From contig JAPDOI010000107.1 in the NCBI GenBank assembly GCA_029168955.1, positions 1,488,001 to 1,552,000 on the forward strand: a stretch of 64,000 nt of DNA, read 5' to 3'. The position numbers and the translations under genes are program-made. The notes beneath the pieces are model-generated. The model searched no databases and was not told the origin of the DNA. It saw only the letters and a program-made list of their open reading frames with translations. Each line of letters starts with the position of its first letter. The stretch's first letter is position 1. The DNA is from Aplectana chamaeleonis (Eukaryota; Nematoda; Chromadorea; Rhabditida; Cosmocercidae). This document shows, piece after piece, positions 22,401 through 34,400 of this stretch.

Positions 22401-25400
22401 CGATTTTCAAAAGCAGGCTGTCTCATTTCAACCTCGGGTCATTGCATGGGGTCGATGGCCGTGCTTTCTGCTAAAGCTTTAAATTCAGGGTGCTCTTATT
22501 CGTACGAGTGTTTTCTTTGCCTACAATTTTGTTTGCCTGCATGTCCAGGCTGTCTTGTTTAAACCTATCCCACATACATTTTATATGTTACTTTGTCGCC
22601 AGATAGAGCTATTGAATTGAATTAGCAATTGAGTTAATGGCCGCCTGGAGGGCCTCCTTGTCCTCATGCGTTTGAACATTTTTGTAAATTTTAATGTCGT
22701 CTGCGAACATCTTACAAGAAAGACATTGTAGTCATCAATCAAGCCAGGGATATCAGATGTATAAATCAAAAAGAGGATAGGCGGTAACACACCTCCCTGA
22801 GGTACACCGCAGGTTATTTGATCAACATCAGAAAAACAATCATTGACTTTCACTTGAAAAGACCTTCCAGTGATGAAACATTCGATCCAACCTACTATTC
22901 TCGAGTGAACGCCAGCCCCCCGAAGTTTGTGGAGAAGTTCTTTGAATGGTACCTTATCGAAAGCCTTACTAAAATCGAAGTAGACAACATCAACATCAAT
23001 ATTTTGATCAGGAGCTTTAGTCCAATCGTCAAGTGCAGTCAACGTCAATGTTTCTGTGTGGACCTTCCCTTCCTAAAGCCATGCTGGTGGTCGGGAATCA
23101 CATTATTGCCATCGATGTGCCTGACAAGAGCTTTTTTTTCAGAATCTTCTCAAACATTCTGGCAATAACGGAGGTTATACTAATAGGTCGATAATTTGAC
23201 ACCAGATTATGGGGACTTTTTTTTCGGGATTGAGGTTACGAAAGCATGCTTCCATCGTTTAGGAACCTCGCTATGCATGAAACTGAAATTGAAAATATGT
23301 TCCAAAGGAGCGGCAATAACAACGGCAACTTTTCTGAGAAAGTAAGGAGGCACTTCATCGGGTGTAACAGAATAGGAAAGTGGTAGCTCACAAAGCAACT
23401 TATAAATTTCCTATTTGTAGAACCAGACCGCGCTGTCAGTGAAATCAGAATTCAGATCCACATCTAGAGAACCATCACCAGGAGATTCGACCGAGAAAGA
23501 TGTTTGAAAATAGTTAGCCAAAACGGCTGCCTTTGAAGAGTCCGAAGATGCGAAATTACCTGTCTGATCAGTAAGCGATGGAATACTTTTAAATCCTTTT
23601 AACCTAGAATTGAGAAGTTTGTACAGTCTGCTTTTCTTCGGACTAGAAAGGAGTTAACGTTTGATATAGCTATGATATTTCTTTAGGAGTCGGTTAAACC
23701 TGGCTTTAATCTTCTGAAACCGTTCCAAATTTCTCGGGCTAGGATTTAGTTGCGATTCTGCCCAAACCTTATCTTTTAGCTCAAAAAGCCTAGATAGATT
23801 AGGGGGAAGGTCACCATGTATTGTTGAGTGTTTTTCCACAGGAACAAATTGCTCAATACATTGCTGGAAAACGGAAACGAATAATTCGTATTTTTCCTCC
23901 TCACACGAGAGCTGTTCGAGAAACATGCGCCAATCACAAAAGCGCAAAAACTGACAAATAGCGTCATAGTTTGCTTTATGATAGGGCTTCCGTAGACAAA
24001 ACTCTAGTGATTCTCTAGTGCAAACTAAGTCATAGAAAATAGACGAGTGATCACCCGAACCGATTGGAGAGTTAACCATAATGTTTTTGACCATGTTCGC
24101 ATTGCTACAAAGTACTAGGTCTAATATGTAGCAACCACGAGTTGGGGTTTGAATTTTTTGATTAAGCTTATAAGAAACACAAAGATCAGTAAAGCACTTG
24201 GAAGTCGCAGCGGAAGCATTCCCAGGAGTATTGGACCAAACTATATCAGGAAAGTTGAAGTCACCGCAGATTACACACTTATTATTGCAGGAAATTAGGT
24301 CACCTATCACCTTAGTGAGTAAAACCGTATTTTTCAGGTCGCAACTAGGAGTTCTATAAACTACCAACCTCAGGGTACATTGCATAAGTATTAAATTTGT
24401 TTTGTTGTTGTTGTTTTGTGATTGTTTATTACAGGGTAACCCTGCGTATTCACATCGGAACAAGATAAACGAACGCGTAGTAATAAAATGTAACAACGAT
24501 ATACGAGAGCGGGAACACGTAGTATGTAGAGTATCTGTCGGAAAAAGTTCCATGACTAGCACAAGATCACTATGGAGTATCTATCGAAGAAAGTAACATT
24601 ATGACTAACACAAGATCACAAGCTCACTCATCCTCCGTCCTCAAGTACTGCTCCACTATACGCTTGAAGGAGCCCAGGTCTGTTACTATCCTCGGGTGAA
24701 CACCAACGCGTGTGAGTTTAGACATGAGTTTTGCATGCGAAACCCTATCAAAAGCCCTCGAGAAATCTATATAGATAACGTCAACCTCTTTACCTTCATC
24801 CACGTAATTGGTTCATTCATTCAGCGACTGCAACATAGCCGTCACAGTAGACTTTTGCCTCTGGAAATCACAGCAAACAATTTCATAGGCATCGTTAACG
24901 GATTCAAGCCACACGTTTCGAACGGAATAATTTTTCTGAGGACAATAAGGACGCCGCCACCCCTTCGATCCCTTCTATCACAGCGCACAGAATGGAAGTC
25001 TTGGAATAGTTCACCGAAAATTACGTTCAAGTCACAGGAATCATTTAGCCATGTCTCAGTAATAAAAATTATATCACATTTGAATTTACGAATAGCGAAT
25101 TTTAGGTAGGAGATGTTCTTCTGAATTGGACGAGCATTGCAATAAAAACACTTGAGGCCAGAGATAATAGTCTGAGGAGTGCTTATCAGTTTAAAGTAGA
25201 ATCATCGACTGGAGCGATCACCGAAGTAGATTGATTCTTACGAGCGAGAAAATCTCTCTTTCTGCGCTTTCTCTTCGATAGTGTGAGTAACTCCCGTAGG
25301 TAGATCCCTTTCTCAGAGAAAGAACTCAGTTTCGGGGCGTTTCTCACAGCGAAACGCTGAATATATGAGGCGGGAAGAACTACTTTCATCAATCTAGATC

Positions 25401-28400
25401 TACCTTCTACAGGCCTACCAAGCCTATACACTGATAAAGGAGAGCATTCAACTTTGAGATGACCTAAAACACTCATAACTTTATCATGATCATGACTTAA
25501 TTTGTCAGCAACATCGTCAGAATCAGACTCAGGAATCCCACTCAATACAATTGATCTGAGGCGCTCGATTTCCTCACAATCGCAACGAGGTTGACCAGAG
25601 GGCTCACCGGAATCAATCACGCGATCAAAATTCGTAAATGCATCAGAACGGACATCAAGATCATGTGGAACACCGAATTTCTCACGTAAAAACCTGTTCT
25701 CCTCACGTAGCTGGTCTCGCTCATGACGTACAACTCCGAGTTCCTCTGCTAGCTTGGAGAATGCGATTTTCTAACAATCCAGCACAGCGGTGGAGTCATT
25801 CAGGTCCTTCATAGCGTCCTCGAGAGACAGGTGTGACGAACTGCTAATATGTTTAGTAGAAACAGATCTTTTCGAACGGCGAGTACTGACGACCATGTTG
25901 GCAGATGAGAATATAGAGGTCTGACGCAGAGATGAAGTTTCAAACGGCCACAACAGAATGTAAGGATGTGGTTGGCGAGGGGGGCCTTGGAGAGCAGTGC
26001 AAAGACCGACTGTCACAGCGGCTGCCAGAGTCGAATGACACATTTCTTGTGAGTAAATTGGGTATACCAGTCGCGGAATCGGGTCTTCCCACCACGAACG
26101 CCTTGCGATGATTTTAGAGTGATAACTTCTAGTCTTGCAGGCATCACCGCAGAGCTATAGTGGAGATGATGGGACCGTCTGCAGCTGCTAATGAGCTCAG
26201 TTTCACGGCTAATGTAATTGAGGATGAAACGAAAAACTACCACGCTTGGCAGTACAGGTCATTTTGATTTCGTAATCACATTCTTTTGAAAAGGTATCTA
26301 GCTGTGTTCTGGCGTAACTTCTGTGCCGAACAAAGCTAGAAATGTCTGTCATTTGGTACTGGATTTTCAATTTGCTAGAGTGGAGATTTTTACCGTATTG
26401 ATCTGTACAGTTCTGGAAATGTCTTGAAAATTATCATATCTAGATTCAATCTTACTTCCCGTATTTTCTCAAGAGGTTTCATAACTTCACTGAATTTCCG
26501 TCAAAGGGTCCTTTCAAGCCAGTGGATCATATATCAGCCTCATGTTCACGGACTATTTTTCTGTTCTATTCACCGAGAGATCTCTTCATTGATCCATCTA
26601 TGTTATTTTGATACATGCGTCAATCTCGTTCGGCTTGTATGATGGATATTTCGACTCAACTGTTTGGGAAATGAAAAGGAAAGGGAGAGTAGCTTATTCG
26701 CCTAGACCAGGGTACGGCGCGAGGTTCGAGGGATTTCCAAGCAGTCCAGACCCCCCCCCCTTCCAGCAAGATCTCTTTTAGCCCCCCCCCACCTCATTCA
26801 TTGATGTGTGGGAACCGAGGGGGGGTCGTGAGCAGGGGTGTGCGGCAAGGAATTTAAAATTTCGGCAAACGGCAGCGGCAAAGCCCAAAAATGGCCGGCA
26901 AACGGCAAAAGCGATTTTGTGCTACAATACACCAACATTTACTTACAAGGGATAGTTGCCAGCTTCAGTTGGAGTTTCGAGATGCAATTTTAGCCTCAGG
27001 CAGTCCCTAAAAAGGTCAAAATCTGATCAAGGCCTGAACGGTTCGGCTGAAATGAGTAGAGCTGATTAAACGATTGAAATACCTTTAGATATGCTCAGAA
27101 TAGATGTAAAAAATTTTGGTGCATTGATTCTGTTAAGATAAGGAATTATGCATTGTTGCCAAAACCCTGATCTGTTCTGAACATACATAGAGGTAATTCA
27201 ATCGTTAAACTAGCTCACTTTGGCCGAGCCGTTCTGGCCTTGTTTGAATTTGGACCTTTTCAGGGGCTGCCTGAGGCATTTAGCAGATTCTGAGTGTGGG
27301 ATATGGGAACACTGTCCTCCCCCTAGAACATATTAAATGTGCATCCCGAAACTCCATTTGATGTAGGCAACCCTTTCTTGTTAGCCATGTCGTATTCCAT
27401 GCAATACATATCTGCAGTATTTTACTGTTAGTAGCAAGTATTAGGCTCAGGGATCTCAATTTCGCCCATTTCAAACTGCGATTGAATGGTTACCCTTGTG
27501 ATGCTACAGGAGTGGAGTAAGACTAGTGTAGTTGAATGCAGTGCTCGCGGTAAAAGCAGCCTTTGAATTTTCAAATTAAAAGCTCCGAGAGGCATGTTGT
27601 TTGAATGCACTGAATGAGGGGCTCCTAAAGACAGTTCGAATGGTACAACCCGCGCGACGGAAGTCCGCTGCGCTCATTCCGTCGCTGGAGCGCCGCGTGC
27701 AGTGCGTTTAGCCAGTTGGACTGCTCTTGAGCTCTTCCCTTTCTGTGTATTTGGCCTACAAGCCGGCACGAGGCCAATAACAGCAACAATGTCGGCTAAA
27801 AACAAGCAACAAATCGATCTATACTGTCCCAAAACTTGAATGTGATTTACCCGCCCCACTCACCTCCCCTATGGCTACCGAGGAAGTGGGTGGGGCGAAT
27901 ACACCACGTTCAAGTTTCGTGGAAGTATATTGCTATTGGTTGCTCGTTCCAAGCCTGTTTTCGACACTGTGGTTGCAACGGGCCTCGAATCCTTCGATTT
28001 CTGGCAAAAAGTTAAACGCGGTTTGATCGTTGCCTTCAAAGATTTTTCATAGTTCCATTTTTACACCATTTCACAACTAATTCAGCTCTGTCATTGAGTC
28101 AACCCTCCATTTCAGCTAATGATCTCGAAATCAATTATATTATTGAACACCGCCTTTAATGACCTCTGTGAATATTGTTCAACTTTTAGAAAGCTGGACA
28201 AAGTGTTAGCAGAACTGATTAATTTTCTGTCCCAATTATTACCATCAGCCAACCAACCGACGATAAGCGGGCCTATATATACGAGTTCTCAACTGGTTCA
28301 TATGCCTCAACAAGGCTGCTTTTGCGCTACAACTTTGATATCACTTGGTTTTGTTATCTTAGAACTTGCAGTAATCGCTATGCCTCTGAAAAAGGTTTTT

Positions 28401-31400
28401 TTGTAATTTTGGCATGTTTAAAGGGTTAGGAATTTGATGATTAAAAAAAAAGACATTTGGGGCTCCTAAACAATTTTGAACTCGAACGAACTTCTCTGAT
28501 TCCCCAGTCGAGATGTTTTCATCAGTTAGCGATTAAACGGGTACAATCATACATTGAATGAGCTGAAACTAGAAGCTGGAACCAGTCAAAATAATTATTT
28601 GTAGCAGCTCCGAATCGCTGACCAACCCAGCAACTGCGGTGAGCGCAAATCCTGTTGTTTTAACGATTTTTTGCCGAAAACTTGCTGTTTTAGACGGAAA
28701 TTTCGGCAAACGGCAACGGCAAACCCCAAAAATGGCCGGCAAACGGCAATTGCCCACACCCTTGGTCGTTAATTCCCAAAATTTTAGTTCCTAGAAAAAG
28801 TTTTTTTTTAAAGGTTTTAAATCGCTCAAATAAATATGGTGCCGTAATTTTGGCGGACGAAGTTATGGATAGCTGTGATTAGACTTAAACTGTGGATTAT
28901 ACTACTGTGCATGTAATCAGAACAGTGCACGTCTAACGGTTGATGCGTAGAGGCCCCGCAGTATTCGTGTGAGGTCGGAAAAAATTTCAGTGGTGGAGGT
29001 GAAAAAAATGTTTTTTCCCACCTATACAGAAGCGATTTTTGGAACGTTTTGGTGCAAAAAGTTCTCTCACATTCCAGCGTATTAAAATTGCTCTGCCTTT
29101 CGTGGTAAACGAGACCCGCCCGTAAAACTACGATTGGGTATGATTTTGGTCCGGGGTAGTAGGCTGAGGTACTTCTCGGCCCCATGGAAGGGCTATTTGG
29201 AAAAACAACTTCATAGGTAAAAAAAGATAGGTGTGAGGGAATGACAAAATCGACGGTTGTCTCAAACCTAACTGTATGGATCTAAATCTGAGGGAATCAT
29301 CGATTTCGTTATTCCATTAGACGTGTTAACACGACGGTCTGGCGGTCTTCTTAAAATATGCCCGAACAGACGAAGACGACCTTCCGTTGCCGCTTGAGAT
29401 CTTCTTCTTTGCAGCCACAGAGAGCCGCTTGAGATGGCGTTGGGAGGTGTTGGCACCTCCCTTGTGGCAAGCGTTGATCTAAGGCGTCGATTTCGTTGTA
29501 GAGATCTTCGTTGGGGCACATCCGCGGCCATAAATATCCAAGCGAACGTCTGAACAGCTTCCTCTCTTTGCAAGATAATGATAACCCTCCTGACTTCCAT
29601 CCAGAACTAAATACACCAATGGATACGTTCCCATGGTTTCACGAACACGAGATACTGCGAATTCTCTCAAAATGGCCGCACTCATCTTCGCTCACTCCAG
29701 ACGAAATCCCTTTCGTATTCATTCAAAAAACGGCTCATGTAATAGTCGGTCCATTAGCATACATATTTAACCAATCAATGATGTACAGTCAAGTCCCGTC
29801 TCTCTGGCGTCATTCGTTTGTTATTCCGATATTGAAGAAACAACCCTATAGTTACCCAGAAAGCTATAGGCCAGTGAGTATTACTTCTTTATTTTGCAGA
29901 GTTTTTCTTCTTCTTCTTCTTTGCAGCCACTGAGAGGGGTTTCGTCACAAGTTGAGAAACTGGGCGACCAGCACTGGATTCGTCCACAAGTCTATTGTAG
30001 TGAGCGTTGTTGGCTTCTTCGGACAGTCAAATAGGTGTTTAGTGTCGTGGCCTTGGTTTCACAGTCCGCACACGTCAGGCTGACTATTGTCGATCCTGTG
30101 CAGGTAAGACATAAGCAATGGAGAATGTCCGCAGCGCAACGAAGCGAGGATACACCTGGCGCCTACCGAGCTCGGACTCGGTATATCACATACCCTGGGC
30201 GGCACATCACCGAGAATAGGGTTGACGGCCGCTTTGGCGAGATGATCCTTCACAAACCGGGTGTGCTCCGCGCGTAAGAGACGAAGCCGTTCTTGATTCG
30301 AGTCGGTCCATCTCTGTACATTCACTTTGTTCGGAGCATCGGCAAACGGCACTCTGATCGACTCTCTCACGGGATTTAATAGTCTTCTGACGGATGATTA
30401 GGTTGCTTAAGGACATTAATAAACATCTGCTGAGCCTGGAGCTGACAATGCTCTTTCACTGGCAAGATACGGGCCTCGGCGTGAAGGTGCTCAATCGGTG
30501 AGCTTTGCACATCCAGTGGCTATTCGTAGTGCAGCATTCTGAATTCGCTGCATCTTAGTCCAGGAACTGTCCGACACGATGTGCTGCCAGACAGGTGCAG
30601 CATACCCAATGCAGGCTGCAGAATAGCTCGATATGTCGTCAAGATTGTCTCTCTGCTGCCACCCCAGGACGTTCCTCCTAGAGCTCTCAACACATTAAGC
30701 TTTGCCTTGATAATTGCCTGCTTCTGTTCAGCATTTTTGTGAAACTTCAGCGATGGGTCCAAACGAGGCCCAGCAGTTTAGGAAATTGCGCTGTAGGCAA
30801 GAGGTCACCATCCCACCTGACAACAGGTTGGGCGCTGTGTTCCTTTGGGTCAGATGTGAATACCGAAACAGAAGACTTCGCCGCGGAAACTGTGAGCATC
30901 ATACTATCGAGAAAGTTTTTAAGCTCGACGAGATAGTCGCTGATCTTGTTTGCGGCTACCTGTATGTCACGATTACGGCACATGATGGTGATATCGTCGG
31001 CATACGCAACAATTTTATGTCTTCAGGAGGCTCTGGGTAGGTCTTCAATATACAGGCTGAAGAGGGCAGGTGACAAAACTCCACCCTGCGGCACACCGGC
31101 TGCACTACAGGTATACCTATCGGAGACGTGATTCTGGAATAGCACTTTGGCCCGACGACCTTTCGTAAACGCTGCTAGCCAACGCTTCTGCCACGGTTGC
31201 AGCGAGGACTTCAATAGTTTCTCGGACAAAAGTCCTGGGTTAACAGAGTCAAATGCTTTGGTTAGATCGAGGGCAACGGCCACTGTTCTAAGAGGCTTGA
31301 AATTGAACCCATCGACCGCATAGCTGACAATCTCCAGAAGGGCAGTGGTGGTGGGAGTGAAGCTTTCTAAACCCATGTTGATGTTGCTGTGCCTCATTCT

Positions 31401-34400
31401 GCTCTGCCAGGTCCCTTACGATTAGCTTTTCGGCTACTTTCGCGATCGGTGATAACAGGCTAATAGGGCGATAGCCCTTCACCGTGCTTTGCGATTTGCC
31501 TGGCTTAGACAGGGGTATCACATTGGCGGTCTTCCATGCTTGTGGTAGAGTGCAGGTTCGGAAAGAAGTGTTTATGATATCTGCGATCATCGGTAGAAGT
31601 TCCGTGGGAAGCTTCTTCAAGATGGCTGCTGAGATACCATCAGGTCCGAGAGCCTTCGAGTTCCGCATTTCCTTGATAGCCTTCTCCACCTGAGCAGGAG
31701 TGCAAAGGCCTCAGTGGCGTTCATCAGCGGCAGACGGCTTAGTTCTCTTACCGTGACTCTGTTTTGTAAGCCACGCTTGGTACGTGTGATGAAGAAATTT
31801 TGCCAAGAGCATTATGCGGCAGCCTTTCCTGATTTGAAGACGCTGTTATCGAATTCTATGGTAGAGTTCGAGGAGGGGCGCACTTGCCAGATATCTTCCT
31901 CAATACTTTCCACGCAGTTGTTCCGTCGGTTTTAAAGTTCAACCTTTCAGTGAACTTCTCCCAACTGTCTTTTCTTGTGCTTGTCCAGATCCTTTCTTAT
32001 CTCTTCATCCAGCTTGGCCACCTCAGGGTCCAAATGATTCTCAGCTCTCTTTTTCATCTCTTGTCCTGATCTTCTGTAGAATCTCCCTGGTGACATTAGG
32101 GTAGAAACTTTTCACACGTCCTTCAGGTATGGCCGCTTTTGTAGCCTTCCGGATGGCGTCAGATATGTGATGCTCTTTCTGGTGCACATCGCCATTCCAT
32201 GGATACTCAGCTGCCTGGCGGAGCGCAACCTCTCTGAACAGGACCCAGTCAGCAAGGCCTAAATTGAGATAAGAACGTTGACGAATACCAGTATAAGGGG
32301 CAAGAGAGTTTGAGAGATCAATATGGAGAAAGACGGAATGTGGTCGCTGGGAAGAGTTGTGGAAGTGGACCATGTGCAAGAATTAGAAAGATTGGATGAA
32401 ACGAGGGAGATGTCCGGGCTAGAAGGTCGGCCGTAGGAAGGGGAGACGAGTAGGCTGATCATCGTTGAGGATAACCAGATCACACTCCTCAGCCCATTCC
32501 TCGACGTCTTCCTCTGGCGTCGGACTCAAGCGCAGAACAGAACGTGTGAGCATTGAAGTCACCTGCAAAGACAGCTGATGGGGAGAGAGAGCAGTCATGC
32601 AACTGCTTAAGAAGAGGTATGGGGTTGTAGGTTGGGGGACAAGAAGTGGTAGGAGGGATGTAAATATTAAATAGAGATAGTGGAGTTTTAAGAGGGAGGT
32701 GAACGGAACGCACTCGAGAGTACCGTCCTTAGGAACATTTGGAATTAGATGAGAAGGTAAGTTAGAAAGCACAAACGTAGAAACTCCGCCTCCAAGAGCT
32801 GTCCTTGGGATGTGATAGGCAGTGTAGCCTGGAATGTTTGGTTGGGGACAAGTGGTAGAGGGAGAGAGTTTGGTTTCTTGGACCACAATAACATCCGATG
32901 ATGAGTACGTGCGAAGAGTGAGAGTTCAGACAATTTGGTGCGAAGGCCGTTAAGATTTATATGTACAATAGAGAGGGGCGGTTGGTGAATGAGAAATCAG
33001 AGTTGCTGGGGGCGGAGCACAGAACACAACGGAAGGATGAGTTGTGATGCCTCACAGAACTAAGACCTGAACAGGAGAAGTGCACCCACCTTTGGCATCC
33101 AAAGCATTGGACGCTTGTTCCATTCCAGTTGACTTTCTTGCTGCAGGTGGGCTGCCGAGATGTCGTACGTTCGTGCCGTGGCAGTGTGGAGGAAACAACA
33201 TCACCTTCGTGCAAACCGACATCACTCCCTCCACCGAGAGGGTTTTCGTCATGGGAGAGTCGCTGGCTGGCCCCAGCTCTCCTGAAGATTCTACTACAAA
33301 GGGCTGGCGTCGAGAGGAATCCTGGACCTGTGCAGAAGTATCAAGAGTTTTTGAAAAGATACTGAAGTCACACATTGTATCGCACTTGGAAAGAAATCGT
33401 TTGATACCATTGTCGCAGCATGGTTTTGTTAATGGGAGGTCAGTAGAGACAAATATGCTTGAGTGTGTCAACCAGTGGTCACGTATTCTTGATGACAACA
33501 CTGCATGTGACGTGATATACTTAGATTTCGCTAAAGCTTTCGATCGGGTAAGTCATAGAAAGTTGATGTATAAGATTGAAAAAAAACTGCGCTTCCACCC
33601 TCTGTTGTGTAACTGGATTGAGTCGTATCTGAATAATCGAACGTTTCAAGTGAAGGTCAGATCTTCGTTCTCATCAGTCCGATTAGCGAAAAGTGGGGTT
33701 CCGCAAGGTGGGGTCCTCTCAAGTGTTTTGTTCAATATTTTTGTAGCTGAGTTACCTACTATTCTCTCACGGAAAGGCGTAGTCTGCCAGCAGTACGCTG
33801 ACGATCTGAAATTTTATCATCGAATTGATACCGTTTCCGATTGCAACAAAGTTCAAAATGCGATTTCAGCCGTAATGCAGTGGTCAGAGAACTGGCAGTT
33901 ACCTTTGGCTCCCCATAAAACTATGCATTTGCGGCTGGGCAGCTCAAAGGTTGAGGCCAGTTACGTTATGCAGAATAATCTTATCAGTCGTGTGAAATCA
34001 GTAAAAGATCTAGGATTCCTATACAACCACAAAATGGATTTCTCCAATCACATTTCGAATATCCAGAGGAAAGCATACCTCCGTACCTTTCATTTGTTCA
34101 AGGCGCTATCCACTACAAGCGTCACCACGCTATTGAAGGCCTACAAAACTTATGTAAGACCGATCGTGGAGTGCGGGACAACAGTTTTTAATCCATGCAA
34201 AAGAAAGCATATTGAGGCTATAGAGAAATGTCAAAACAATTTCACCAGGAAACTTTTTATTAGGAAAGGTGGGATAGTGCGTAGCCGAATCCCAACATTT
34301 AAGGCAAGAAATCGTCTGTTTGGGCTTCCTTCGCTACAGTCAGGAAGGAAGGTCTTTGATGTTTCAATGGTTCACAAACTTTTGAAGCTCAGAGTGAAAA

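Larger units (their letters stand above)
21545..25896 (-). mobile_element. CR1-like LINE, nearly complete, with nested insertions
   Basis: Minus-strand order: ORF1 (25896-25186), endonuclease (about 25030-23950), reverse transcriptase (about 23400-22040) and a C-terminal region ending KELVSRYYSD (21545). Two later insertions interrupt it, at about 22272-22622 and 24380-24850. Frameshifts and a stop in ORF1 mean it is not active. It fills most of FNTA intron 3. Confidence 0.88.
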
